Shown here: positions 10,306 to 23,060 of the stretch, one piece after another
Layout of the letters: every line of letters starts with the position of its first letter
Numbering within the stretch: the stretch's first letter is position 1
NCBI GenBank assembly: GCA_963580455.1
Contig: OY756963.1
Span: forward strand, 20,789,555 to 20,853,554
Length of the DNA: 64,000 bases
Direction of reading: 5' to 3'
DNA from: Euonymus europaeus
Taxonomy: Eukaryota; Streptophyta; Magnoliopsida; Celastrales; Celastraceae
The notes under the pieces: generated by a model
What the model was told of the DNA's origin: nothing
What the model saw: the letters and a program-made list of their open reading frames with translations, nothing else
The model's database searches: none
Made by a program: the position numbers and the translations under genes

Positions 10306-10842
10306 AAAAAAAAAGTTAAATGACTAAAAATGACGACTTTTGACTATTTTAGGACATTGTTCACATTTATCATTTTTTTTTAGATTCAAGGGAATTATAA
10401 ATAATGTGATTCAAAGTCATTACCTATTAAAAAGATCAGTCTTTATATGCATAATGGTTATTGCTTAACAGCCGGCTCACTTGCACATTTATCATCGTTT
10501 TCATATAGAATTTTTTAAATACTCCAATTAAATGTCACGTCTGATTTTATTGAAAGATAAAAGAGATATCAATGTTTTAAAAAAGAAAAAAATTAAGAAT
10601 AAAAGTGAAATTTGGGATATACTTGAGACTTGAGGGACAAAAGAAATGTATACTTTTGTGAAAAAGAAAATCTACAGTCCTCCCTTTATGTTTTTCCTTT
10701 TTCTGTTGAGATGATAAGCGACGGTTTCTTTCCTCTCAACCAACGCGATCTTCACGTGTCTTTCTTGCGCTTTTACCGTTGTGCGGGTTCTGTTTTCTCT
10801 CTCTACAAATCTCTTCACCGTTTTCTTTTCATTTGACGGTGA

Positions 10843-10849
10843 TATATAA
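10843..10849 (+). promoter_or_regulatory. TATA box of the SIS-like gene
   Basis: TATATAA 61 bases before the start codon of the SIS-like gene. It implies a short leader of roughly 30 bases. Confidence 0.6.
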
Positions 10850-10909
10850 CCTGCATGTAGGTTTGATAGCGTATAGGGTTTAGAGGAATTTGAGAGAGTC
10901 AGAGAGAAA

Positions 10910-12743
10910 ATGGAAGGGAATAAGCGAGTGAGCAAATCGTCCTCCTCCTCGTCGTTAACTTCTGAGCTGTTTGGGTCTCGAGAAACGTATCCTTCATCGT
11001 CTTCTGCCGGGCTGTTTGGTTCGATATTTGATCCAACGTCAAAGGTATTATTTCTTTGTGTTCAATTCTGTCTCGTTTCTGATTAAAGATGTGCTTTTCG
11101 GTTTTTTGAATCCTTTAGATTTTTTTTGTTCGAGTTTAGCTGATGGGCTTTTTTTTCATTTTATCACATTGTGGTTATGATGTTGTGTCAGGGTGAGTGT
11201 TTTGCTGAAGTAAATGAGATCTGGTTAAGCGCCATGGGTTCTTAATTCCTAACGATTGATTGGAAAGCTAATGGTGGATTCTTTTGACAAAAGTTTATCC
11301 AGTGAAGACTCACTATCGGCTTTCACAATTGAACGGTTTTTGCTTAATTGAGACAATTTAGAGTGGTGAAGAAGGGAATCACATGAATGAATAAGAGCAA
11401 TTGATGAGGAGTTAAAATGACTTCAATGATTGTATGTTATTTGTTGTGGTTGGCAACAGATTTTGTTCGTTCTTTTGAAAATGCGCTGTCCTGTTAGTGC
11501 TACTTGAAATGCTGTTTACCCAGATAAGTGTTCTAGCTTGTATAATTTTCATGTTATCGATGATATTGTTCATATTTGGTGTTGTGTCAGGTGTTGGGGC
11601 GGGAATCATTTCTTACCGAGTTGAAGAGGCAGAAGGATGCTTATGGTGGCTGGAACACCATTCCTGGACGTCCAGGTTTGTGTAGTTGATCTTGCTTCAA
11701 CAATTATTTTATGAGCTTCTTTTGCCTTTATGATTTTCATATTTCGCTTGATCATGTACTATTATCTAAATTATATATTTTAGTGCCAATATTTGAACAT
11801 ACATTTCAAGATAGTTCAATATGTGGTTGCAAACCTATCATCTTCATGTATAATCACCCTTTTTAACTTTATGTACAGCTGTCTCTTATATGTTTACATG
11901 AGCTTTTGTAACAGCATTCTTTTTGATTTTTGAATCTTTTGGAAATAGTAATTGAAAAACAATTTAGTGACATTGGTTTTTTTTTTTTTTTGCATGTGTG
12001 TTTTCTTGATTTGTTTGTTTTCAACTTTTTCCACTCTTTTCTTTTTCTTCTATAATGAATTAATCACACAATATCTAGTCAAAACTCCGGAAACCAGTCT
12101 GGGAGACTTCCATAGCACGCCCAATCAAGAAATGAGTTACATTTATTGGGAGGATCAACGAGGACAACCAAGTTCTCTCAGTTCATCGATCTTGTATGGT
12201 GGCCAGGACTTATGTGATTACCCTCAGAGGAACCAGACCACTGGAGTGAATTCAGTGGTGAGTACTAGTTATATTTGTTTCTATATCATCCAACTCTAGT
12301 GCATTTAGTTTCATATCGCGTCCTGCCATGCCAGGCAAGGGAAGAACGGCATCACTTTATATGTACAAAGTTCCCATAATGGACGAGGTCAGGATGGACA
12401 AGATGTACACAAACCTTATAGATCTTCAGATAATATGTGAAGAGATTATTTCTAGGAATTGAATACGTGACATTAGTTTATATGTGTCAAGCTTAAATTG
12501 CTTGAATTATTGTTTGAGGAATTTTCTGTTCAGAAATTCGCTAATGTCTTGTTTTTCTATCAGTACAAGAAAGATGGGACTGAAGATGATTCCTGTAGTG
12601 CTTCAAGAGGAAACTGGTGGCAAGGTATGTTGTTCTGGTTTTCATACTGTTGTATAATCGGAATTATGGAAGTGGTTTGTCTTGCATTAACGCCTGATGC
12701 ATTAGCTTAAATTTTTTCTTTTATAGGGTCTCTTTATTATTGA
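10910..12743 (+). CDS. SIS-like small serine-rich plant protein
   Basis: Five coding exons join in frame: 10910-11044, 11591-11675, 12079-12257, 12564-12624 and 12727-12743, giving 158 residues. The protein is a small plant-specific serine-rich family member; I recall the Arabidopsis relative SIS (salt induced serine rich, At5g02020), a nuclear-associated protein linked to salt tolerance. Visible hallmarks are an N-terminal serine run with ELFGS and LFGSIFDPTSK, VLGRES across the first junction, LSSSILYGGQDL in the middle, and the C-terminal YKKDGTEDDS...SRGNWWQGSLYY. All junctions use GT-AG and phases match. The last coding exon is only 17 bases and supplies GSLYY and the stop, so gene finders may miss it. 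No enzymatic domain is present. Confidence 0.85.
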
Positions 12744-13991
12744 AGGCTCACTCACCATGGATATACTTACCTAGGTATTATTCCTTTTCTTTACCTATGT
12801 GCCATAATTACAGATTTCTTCAGCTTTATATATATATAATGTAACAATCTTCCTGTTGCATCAGCCTAGCTTTAAATTGGGGTAGTTATTTCACAGAAAG
12901 TTTACTGAGAATTATTCAAGGCATGTTTGTTATTTGCAACTGCTAAAGATATTTTATTGTGTTTTTGTTGACGTCTTTTGAATCCGTAGAGTATTGGAAT
13001 TTTGAGGTGTACGTCAAACGTGAGCTTTGCTTTAGGCAGATTCAAAATTTTGTTTTTGTTACACCTCATAATGGGTGATCTATCTTATTTCAGTTGTTTT
13101 TTTTATGGTATTAAATTGGGAATAATTTATTCTCGTTTCGTCCTTCCTCCCACTTTTTTTCTATCCCAAATTGATTTAATTGAGTGGGTTTCTGTTTTAT
13201 ATTTGCAGGTAGGTAGGTATAGTGTGGCAGTTTAATATACATTTTACGTTATATGAAGATAAACAACAGTAGTCAGATCATGGCAGAAAGCTGGTGTTTG
13301 TCGCTTTCTCCATCCTAGTAACATCTTTCTATGAAGTATGAACTTATAGTTATGTTTGCATCTCCCTTCTTTTTTTCTCTCCTGTCCGTAAAGAATTATG
13401 AACTCAGTGGTTTTCCGTTTTCCTGTAAAGTTTATGTGGTTTAAGGACTTCATCTACCAACTGCATCGTTATAGTTGAACTTTGTATTGGGAAGTCACCT
13501 TAGTTATGGTTCTATAATATAGTCATATTTTGATTTCAGTTGACAACTGATTCAGATTCCTTGTGCTTGTGACTGGATACCACAGTTAAGTATTAAGTAC
13601 TACTCTGTTCTTTGTCTGAGAAATCGTCGGTTGCATTTTGGGTTTGGTTGGCTTCAACTTCTAATACAAGGTCGTAAGGTTGTGGCAGTATTGTAAAGCT
13701 CATGCATGTTTTTCTTCTTAGATTGCAATCTGTCCAAAGTGGTTTTGGTTTTTGGATTGATCACGGTCTTTTCTCTTCTGGATTTCTAATGTGGAGATAA
13801 TGAAGAAAATAACTAGTATGGAAAGTACTGATACTGCTCATATTATTTAGGATGGAACATTCAAGCTTCTACACTTTATTGGTGACAAAGACTAGGTTAG
13901 GTAAAGCAACAGAGTTGCTACTACACCAGTATCTATCAGATATTTACTTCGAGCGCAGTACATAGTGTCTTTGGTTCTACATTTTCATTCT
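12744..13991. other. Intergenic between convergent SIS-like and LTP genes
   Basis: No gene seen. It contains the 3' flanks of both neighbours; the short frames here have no family signal. Confidence 0.5.
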
Positions 13992-14433
13992 TCATGGAAG
14001 TGTGTAAGCTGAAAAAAAAAAACAGCAGTACTTATGTTAGGGAGGAAGTATAATGCAAGGAAGAAAGTAAATGCACAAAAGGGAAAAGCTTACGTCCACA
14101 CTTATAACCGACTGGGCGATTTGCTATGTTGCAGCGCTTGGGAATGGTAACGGCGATTTCAGGCTTGATTCCAGCGGCCTTGGCCATGTCAGAAAGCATT
14201 ACGGCACAAAGGCAGCTCGGGTTTTTGCCAATGTTCTTCACCTGGGTGCAGCAAGCATTGCTAACAGGAGCTTTTGCATCCTGTGCTGCGCTCATACAAG
14301 GCGCGAGTTTCATTGCCTCATTGTTTGGAGTGGATTTCCCACATTCCCCTGCCCCATCAACCCTTTCCATCCCAGCAATGCTGACAAGCACAATAAATCC
14401 CAAAATGCAGAACAACTTCATTGGAGCCTCCAT
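13992..14433 (-). CDS. DIR1-like non-specific lipid-transfer protein (secreted, 8-Cys)
   Basis: A small secreted lipid-binding protein of the AAI/LTP superfamily, close in type to DIR1-like proteins. Exon 1 (14433-14094) starts at ATG 14433; exon 2 (14008-13992) is only 17 bases and adds PYTLP and the stop, for 118 residues. Residues 1-27 form a signal peptide (FCILGFIVLVSIAGMERVDG). The eight-cysteine pattern is complete: C in GECG, C in APCM, CC in ACCTQ, CxC in SCLC, C in KRC and C in YKCG. The motif IPKRCNIANRP and the ending YKCGPYTLP are typical. The intron is 85 bases with a T-rich tract before CAG. Read through without splicing, the frame would add a false tail after YKCG. A second in-frame Met at residue 5 could also serve as start. 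Confidence 0.92.
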
Positions 14434-14511
14434 TTTTGTTATCTCTAATGAACAGAAGTTTTGCTTTGCTTTGCTCTTCCTGAATGCAGAAGTGATGGCT
14501 CCAGCAACTGA

Positions 14512-14518
14512 TTATATA
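14512..14518 (-). promoter_or_regulatory. TATA box of the LTP gene
   Basis: TATATAA on the minus strand, about 79 bases before the LTP start codon. Confidence 0.6.
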
Positions 14519-15558
14519 CTTCAAAGAAAGTGCTTGGACCAATTAATTACCCATTTACTATAATGGAGCTAGCACTAGAACAAAAAGACAATTATGCTAT
14601 TGCAGCACTAGGTCATTATTTTTAGTTTCTTGGCTCCCCATCAGGGTTTGGAATGGTGTCTGTACAATGAGTGCCATCCCATTTTCCCATGTTCCTCCAC
14701 TTGTTTTACCACTACACACACACATAGAGATTTTGCTGTGAAGATCTCATCATGATTCTCTAGAACTCCATAGCCAACCACCTCAAACGGATCCAATAGA
14801 GCTATCATTTTGTGGAAACGTGTAACCAACTCAGTTCCAAACTACCACAGACCATAATAAAATATCTCAAGTTCAAAGCGGACAGTACTTCTTAGTTGTT
14901 GAGTTAAATTTATGTGATTCTCTCATGAGTATTCGATTTACAACGTCTCAAAGCACAAATCAAAGGGTTCTCATATTCAGGAAAATTCACAGAACTAATT
15001 CTGGAACGGTATACTTTACAGGATACGAGAATGTATAATGAGATTATATTTGGAGAAAGACGATAAACACCATCTACCAGGCGAGGTACAAACTACAAAC
15101 ATGTTTTCTAGTACATATTAATTCAAATTCATCATGGATCTATGTGAATTTTTGAAGACTATGATGTGAACTAGAGGGGATACAAAACGTCACTAAAACG
15201 TGTCATCAACCTGATGGCAGAATAATCAAGTAATTGCAGGGGATAATAAAAAGAACGAGTCTTGAGGCAAGGAGATGAAATGATGTACAGAAAGGGAAAT
15301 TAGGGATTTGAGGAGAATTGGAAGCTTAACTCAGTTGGCATGGGTCCAGCCATACGGATTTCAACCAGGTAGCAGAAGGCCTGAATCCTAGAATCGTCCA
15401 GAATACCGAGTCCAATTCTTAGACTATGACCCAACCAAATTGCAATTCTCCCACCTTTTCCTTCCCTGCTTTGTTTTTTTTTACATTTACAGATATCTCC
15501 TTACAACAACACTATATCATGACAGAACTTGTAGGGAATATATAAATGAATGCCACAT
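14519..15558. other. Intergenic between LTP promoter and RopGEF 3' end
   Basis: No further gene seen. The right part should include the RopGEF 3' untranslated region. Confidence 0.5.
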
Positions 15559-18363
15559 TCATTCCTCTGTGACCGAGCTCTCTGTGGATGGGCTGACTGC
15601 TTCTTTTGTCCATTCAAATGACTTCAAACCATTCTGAGCTGATGATCCTACTCGAGGCGTTATATCTACTCCTCCTATCAAATTACTATAGTCCTTCCCT
15701 TTTGATTCGATGCTCATATAATTCGTTAAGACCTTCTTCATACCCAACCTGAGCTGGGGAATCTTACCACTGGTCAAGAATGGAGTTCTGTCTCCCTTGG
15801 AAGGACTGAATAATGGCGCAGGTGAAAATGTCGGTGTGGCGTAAGCAGTTTTATATGGGGCGTTGGGGATGGGAACCGAAGATGGAATTGTAACGTTTCT
15901 GTGTGCAATCAGACCAACTGAAGACAACGATGAGAGATGGTCTGAATGTTTAGTCAAGTCATCCACGTAAAGCAGATCATCAATGCGAGCTACGATGTTG
16001 AATGCCAAGCTCTCCAATACTCTTGAGTAGCTCTCCAAAATAGATTTTCCGACATCCTGAATAAACAAGAAAGTACGATTAATTCTTACAGCATTACGCT
16101 TAAAATGAATTGAATGACTGTAGAAAATGAATCAAAACCTTGTTGCACTGAATTTTGCTCATATCTAAAGAAGTCTGTGGAAGGCCAGGGAACCGCTGCT
16201 TCAAGCAAAGCAGGAGACTTTCTGCTCGGTCTGCTAGCAATTCCCTGTTGTCTGCATCAATCATCAGCTCCTTTACCATTTCCCAAGATGATCTAGAACT
16301 AGATCGAGTGGTAGTACCAGCAGGTTTAGAGTTGGATCTTTTTCGCCATACATAGATTGAGTTCTCTGCTCGGTTAGCAATCTCAAAAGCTTGATGTTCG
16401 GATGACAAATCAAGGCAATCAAGCAGACATTCAGGGGAAAACTGGTCTGATGATATATATCGATAAATAATATCTCCCAAGCTGGTTTTTCCATTCTGAA
16501 AACATAATTGACATTTGTCAGGTAGGGCTTTTGTGATCTCATGTTACTAAACATATTTTGGTTGTTCCATACCTTTGGAAGAGCCTCCAAGTAAGATTCA
16601 GGAACTTCCATGTCAGCTAGAGTAATGCTGTTGATAGCCATAGCAGCTTTCCATATTTGGTTTGTGCAATCACGTTTGTGCTGCAATTGCTTTCTTGAAT
16701 TCTCATTGAGGCCACCAGGCGGTACTAGCGGCATAGGTAGCCACCATTTCTCCTCTTGACGCTGGAGTGCTCTTCGGAAAGATGCTGATCCATCAGCCTC
16801 TGGGGCCAGAATGCCGTTGTCAACATACCAGAATTCGGTATCCTTGAAACTATCCAATATCTCCTGCAAAGGAGGTTCCATTTCAGAATAGTCTCATGGG
16901 GATGTGACCATATAACAACTCAATAGGTATTAGTAAATCTTACAAGAAGCATGTTGTCTAATTTCCGTAAAGCTGGAAGATTGATGTAAAGATCTGGCCG
17001 CAGTCTACAAGTCATCACCTGCAACAACAAAAAATTAGAAAATAAAATAAAAAAATCCAATGAGTACATGATCCCCTTAGCCCTAAATACTTATCATATG
17101 AGGTGTAATACAGTAACTGCATGCCAATCAACACCTTCACCATTGTGAACGGCACAGAACTAGTCTACTACTCTATTATTTATCGACTGTAGTTTCTAAT
17201 GGCAAGATACCGTTATTAATAGTGCTTTTTAGTTAATTCAATTTCTCGACCATACAATTTGATCTGCCTTAAGGGTTCAAGCCAACTATTATATGCAGCA
17301 AGTCCAACAACATTGGTCTTTAATGGCTCAAACAAAACGAGAGTGGGAGTCAATTCTGAATGCTGAAACCGTAAGCCAATACCTCAAGCTTGCTTCCATC
17401 TGGAAATGTCTGCCAAGAGGGTGTCAACTCAACAATATGATCGCTAACACAAAGGAGCCATTCCATCTCCCTTCCCCACATAGCTTTCTTTCCAGGAGGA
17501 AGAGGTTCTAGCCTCCATAGTTGCCCAAAAAGAGTAGCTACACATTTGGGTTGAATGTGAGCAACAACAATCCAAAAGAGCAAACAAGAAATTGCATACC
17601 CAATAAAATGAATCAAATGCTTAAAAGAAGTAAAATCAGTCGTACCATAAAGATTTGTAATGGCATTTGAAATAGCCAAAGCTGCGCAAACCCCATTCCC
17701 GCAACCCGACATATCTTCTCCAAGCAGCAATTTTGAAAACCTTTCCTTCATCATTTCAATCTCTGGAACCCCTAAAATTAAACTGATGTGACCAAATACA
17801 TCTTCACAAACTTACTACAAGAGGGAGAAAAAAACAAAAAGGTAGAGATTAGTACCTGAAATGGACGACCCTCGCTTCTCTAATTTTCTATCATCCAAAC
17901 TGGGTTTCTTTTCGCTTTCCGTATCAACTTGGCTGGAACAATAGGGTGCCTCCACTTTATCTACTAGCCAACCCATAGATGGAGGAGAAGACAACTCTTC
18001 AGAGCTAGAATTGCTTTGTTCCTCATGCCCTATCGCTTCAGATGTCAAAAAATCAGAGCTTGAACTGCTCTCTCGACCTTTCTCTTCAATCAAATCCCCA
18101 AAAGTCTGGACTTGTTCATGTCCATTCTCTTCAATGTCTCCCTCCCCAACCACCGAACCCTCCTTATTATCTTTCGATTCTTCAACAAACCCAGGAGGCG
18201 ATGAACAAAAAACAGAGTTGTTCACTACCATCCCTGTAAATTGAAGCCTCTTCAAGCGACACCCATAAAAAAATCTAGGCTTTTGGTACAAGTTTCGAAG
18301 CGATTTCGAAACCCATAAACTCAATAAAGAAAATGGGTTTGGATTGTACTTCTCTAGAGACAT
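15559..18363 (-). CDS. Rop guanine nucleotide exchange factor (PRONE domain, RopGEF)
   Basis: Activates plant ROP/RAC small GTPases by GDP release, linking receptor kinases to polarity, growth and hormone responses at the plasma membrane. Seven exons on the minus strand: 18363-17856, 17771-17646, 17537-17383, 17018-16944, 16863-16573, 16495-16139 and 16056-15559. All join in frame and give 669 residues. Residues 1-169 are a long variable Ser/Glu-rich N-terminus. The PRONE domain spans about 170-540: [81 protein letters not shown], and [20 protein letters not shown]. The variable C-terminus (about 540-669) ends STESSVTEE and is probably autoinhibitory, as known for the family. The long N-terminus resembles Arabidopsis RopGEF7/RopGEF5. 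The glycine loop reads SGCGNG here. Confidence 0.93.
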
Positions 18364-18500
18364 ACTAAGCTTAGGTCGGTAGTTTTGCTGTTGCCGTTGT
18401 TGAGTCTCTTCTCTTTGTTTTTGTTGAGTGAAAGCTCCACCCAGAAGATTGCCACCATGTCTACTTCTGTCGGGCTAGAAGAGAAAAAAACAGAATGATT

Positions 18501-18508
18501 CTTTTATA
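18501..18508 (-). promoter_or_regulatory. TATA box of the RopGEF gene
   Basis: TATAAAAG on the minus strand, 138 bases upstream of the RopGEF ATG, leaving a leader of about 100 bases. Confidence 0.6.
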
Positions 18509-18519
18509 AGTAGGAGCTC

Positions 18520-21500
18520 TGTGTAATTTGTGTGACCAAGGACAAGCTAAGCAGTGAGTAGTGATGACTGATGATTACTAAAGCTTGTCCTAACACATGA
18601 ATGAAAGGGACACGAAGAGGCTCTCTTCCCTTGACGATCCTTCAATACATAAAAAAAAACCCTTATTTTTCCACCTCATCTGCAGACAATAAACTAAACA
18701 AGAATTGGGGCTTTGCTTAAACATGGCTTCAAAATGATAATGCAGTAACAAATTTCAAGTTATGACAATGGAAGATTATAACTGTATGATGTAAGTCGTG
18801 CGATTTAAACCTCATAATGTGTTTAGGGCGTAGGCACACATTAGGCTAAGGTGCCCTATGGCCCGGGTGAATTTTTTGGAAAAAAAATAATTATACTTAT
18901 ATAAGTCAATTCACTTAATTCAATTCAAATTTGAAACTATACCACATCGATTCAACGAAATAAAAAAATTTAAGATTTTTTTTCTAATTTTTATTGACAG
19001 CCCAAGTTTTTATGTTAGAGTAAGATAATTACGAGTCAGACTCTATATCTTCGTCTTTCAATTTTAATCTAGATTTTTCAAGGTCTCAAATGTTAGTCAT
19101 AGATAAAATGTGCGCAGCATCTAATCTTTGAATTTTATGATAATCCACTAATTAATTTTTATACAATTTTTTTAATGGTGGAGATTAGAATATTTAATCT
19201 AATGGTAGATAAGGGACGGTGCCGCATATCTTGAACAAATATATGTCTTGAAAATATTAATTAAGGGCAAGCTGAGTATTTGGTATGCAATGACATATAT
19301 ATTGTAATTTTATTTTATTTTAAATGTTTTTTTTCAATGATGAAGATTTTACTATTTAATCTAATGATAAGAAAGTTGACTGTTTTTATACAGTTATTTG
19401 ACTAAACTGTTTTGTAATACAACCTCACTACCCCAAATCCCCACTGTGCAATTGTGCTTTCAGGAATCTGAATCCTAGATCCACGCCATTGATACGACTG
19501 ATAGTTGGTAGCCCAAGGCGGAAAATTTTCCTTCTCCGCCCATGTTTGCCTCCTGATATACGCTTGGCCAAGATTACCCTACCCTTCCATTGATTGGAGA
19601 GCTTGGATTCCATGATACATGTGTAAACTTTTATTATGGTTACGCTCCACTTCGTCACAAAGGAGCCTTGCCAACAAATTTGTTTTATATTTCAAAATTT
19701 TCTTACATGGTACTCTTTTTATATAAACATCAGGCTTACAAAAAGGACAAGCCTACACACCAATGTCTCGTGTCTGCTTAATGCGACGCCGTTCTTTCTA
19801 CTTGGAATTATAGCCGTCAGATGCTAAGTAGAATAAAGGGCTGGGGTTAATTAGTTATGCTTTATACTTAGTTCTTGCTGTAATTTGGGGCGTTGAATAA
19901 TTTGTTTACTTGATTGTGTAACAAATTGGTATCAGATGGAGGTTTCTCTATTAATTAGGACAAGGTTCATGGCAAATAATCCAAATAATTATCGTCCCAC
20001 CCCTCTTATAGGAATAGAACGTAAGACTTGAGCTGGTTGTCCTATCCCTACCATTGGACCAACTCACGATATATATCTTTTTATATAGTTTGTTTGCCGG
20101 ACAGAACAGTTTTTGATAGTACTAAGGATAACCGAAGAGGAAGTTTTTGGCTTTGGGGCATCGAGAATCCAATAACGGCAGGCTTGTTTTGTGTTATCAA
20201 CATATATTGATTTGTGTTTGTTATTTTTAGCGTGTGGGAGTATTCAAGCCTTCAACATGTTCATAATTATAATCACTTGGGTGATAATCTAATTCGGTGA
20301 ATCTTTCTATGGTCAAATGAAGTCGGCACGTTCTTAATTTGATTTTCATTTATAGTAATACCCTTATGACAATTCGTTGAATTTTGGCTTAACTTATCGA
20401 TTCGTCAAGTGAAAAAAAATATGTAATTGTAGATACGACGGTCCGAATTCAGACACAACATATATTAATTGACCAGAGGATAAACTTTTCTTGTGTCATT
20501 ATCTATTATAAAAAAATGTTCAAAACTTTTGGAAGTGACTACCGTTAGGGCAAAAACTCCTTTGGCATAGACAAAAACATTCATAAGTGAAATTTAAGAA
20601 AAGTGTGTGTATATTTTTAGAGAACACAGGCATCAATGTTAAAATAAATCAAACTAGAAGTCTAGAACACATGTTATTGCAACTAACTTCAACAATGATA
20701 ATTATAATGACAATGTAATAATGGAGTTGCAGTTGAGATCTCATGATAGCAAATAAGCTACTCTAATTTATTATTGTAACTTTCCTTACAAGGCTTTTTA
20801 TACTCTAATTAGTTTATTCTTGTAACTTTCCTTACAAGGATTTTAATGTTTCTCTCCACATACTTCTTTGAGAAAGAAGTCTGGTTCATTTGTTTGGCTG
20901 ATGTTGACTGTCTATTTGAATTTGGTGATGTCGTCGAGGGAAAGGAAAATCTTCCATTCCGCCGAGCTTGTTTGTGTTTGGTGCCAACTTTTGAAACCCC
21001 TGGTTGGGCCGACCCATTCACGAGTTTGGGCTTGGCTCACACTTATTTTGGCCTACGTTTTGTAGGGTCCATCTATCGATGGGCCTATATGTGGCTTTTG
21101 ATTAATCTCAGAAGAAGCCAATACCAGAATTTCATGGCGAGGAGTAGTAAAACTATGCTAAGATCTCACATCTAGAAATTATACATTGTCTCTCTAACTT
21201 TTAAGTGAGGACAGACCTCTTATTATCAACTTGAATTTTCAATAGAAAGTTAAGTCTAAACTTGTAAGCTTGGGATTGAACATTTATCTTTCGGAGTGTG
21301 TATAGACTTGGAGATATGGGTCTTCATCAGATTAGTTTTACATTGCCAACATTGCCCCATAACTCAATAGCCCTAGCAACAACTTGTCTCAAGCCTCTGA
21401 TGAGTTAATTATCCCAAGTCCGAAGCCAATCCCGTCCTGCTCATATGAGCGAGTCATGGCTAGACTCTCTGGCCTTGTACATCTACAAAAAGGTGATTAC

Positions 21501-22249
21501 TGTCTTTCTACATAGACGACCATTACATATTTACATTCCTTTTTGAGTTTTCATGGTTGTTTTGTTCTTTTCATTACACCATTGCAAACCTACACTCTTG
21601 ATTAGCAAAGGAGGAAGAGCGAGAGAAGCTTGTCAAGAAGTGTCTGGCAGAACTAGAAAAATGAACTGAAGGTGAAAGGGGATAATGCAATGGTAAGTTT
21701 TTAGGGAGAATGAATAATGTATGAGAATATGCGTTTTCGCTGATATGATTTTATTTGGAGATGTGTCTATATTGGGAAATATATTTTAGGAATATAAATG
21801 AGTATGTAACTTGACTTTTTGTAAAAAAAATGGGTTCAATATTGCTTTTGTTGTAGTTTTGTTTAGGAATGGATGAGAGAATCAAATAGTAGATACTTGA
21901 CAAATATTGAGTGGAAAAATGCATAATGATTTGTATTTTACTAATGTGACTATATGTGGAAACTGTTTTACTGATGTGGGTGAATATGTGACTTGACTTT
22001 TTTGTGTAATAGATGTAGGACCTAATATATAGTTTTAATAGATCACCAAAAATTTGCTATTGCATTTGCTCGGATTGAATTGGAAGACATTGCTGCTAAC
22101 TTCATAGGATTTCCGCTCGGAATTTGTGAAAGTTTTTGGATTCAATTACTTATGTTGTTAATCTTTTTTCATAAACTATTGTAACCGATCATAAATTTGT
22201 GAAATAAATGCTCAAATAATGGTTATTATTTAATTCTTATTGACGATAT
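18520..22249. other. Gene-free region
   Basis: No intact gene. AT-rich DNA with short frames. A block at about 19425-19660 is less AT-rich than its surroundings and looks like displaced single-copy or promoter DNA, but I recognise nothing in it; its 76-residue minus frame has no family resemblance. Confidence 0.5.
20759..20845. repeat. Tandem duplication of about 43 bases
   Basis: Two neighbouring near-identical copies containing TTGTAACTTTCCTTACAAGG, at about 20759-20801 and 20803-20845. The core TTGTAA...TTACAAGG is partly palindromic. Confidence 0.8.
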
Positions 22250-23060
22250 CAAAAAGTGTGCTCGATCTAGACGACAAATCAATTGATCAGATCTGTTGCT
22301 TTGTTAGATAGTCTGCGTAGTAAACAAATGTGAACCAAGGAGGTCTCGAGGTTTATTGCTTCGACACTCAAGTTAGTACGAAAGTTCTCAGTTAGGAGGG
22401 CTCGGTTTGTTGAAGCGCAAGCCGTAATTAAGATTTTACCCAGTGATGGAAGTCCTTATAGGGATTGGAGAGTTTTGATTGTATTTGAACTATGACTCCC
22501 TCTCCCTTATCCCTAAGCGTGTTTATCAGAGGTTCCGTCCTGTTTGGACTCTTCTTCTACTAGGAGTTGGACTATTTGGAGTTGACTCTCCTATTGTATG
22601 ACAAACACTGGTTGAGATTGAGGTGTCCTTATTGAGGTCAATCGAGGTGTCTTTTAAGAGGATGATCGAGGTAGTGTTTGTGATATATGGCCAAGCTACT
22701 CTAGGATAGGATGACTCGGGTGGATTCTTTGACTAGTATTTGTAAGAGCAACTTAGTGTCAACCGAGGTGGTTCACATTTAGCAGAACTAGGTCTTTGGG
22801 TGACACGTGTCAAGCTTTAATCGGTAAGGTTTTTTTGGCACTATCACTTATTTATACATCTCTTTGGTACATATTCTTGACTAGGATATAGGCCTCATCA
22901 TTAATTTGGCCAACGGGCTTTGACCCGGCTCGGAAGTTACTTCGAACTTGGGCAGCCCAACCCTATGCCTCGGGAAAACATGTGCCCCATTTATGTGGCC
23001 GAGCCCAAAGCCCGATCAAGCCCAAACTCGAAAAATATAGCATGTTTAGAGACAAATATG
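22250..23060. mobile_element. LTR-retrotransposon-like remnant (no coding part)
   Basis: A block richer in GC than the flanks with repetitive phrases (ATTGAGGT, TCGAGGT, TCAACCGAGGTGG) and a GACACGTGTCA palindrome, like decayed LTR DNA. No gag or pol frame and no second LTR could be identified, so the assignment is weak. Confidence 0.3.

Noticed and set aside
14126..14563. 145-residue plus-strand frame and a 125-residue one beside it
   Set aside because: Both are the reverse strand of the LTP gene, whose signal peptide, eight cysteines and splice sites explain the sequence.
19428..19658. 76-residue basic minus-strand frame (possible small ribosomal or plastid protein)
   Set aside because: It resembles nothing I can name and has no splice partners; the block is kept only as an unexplained segment.
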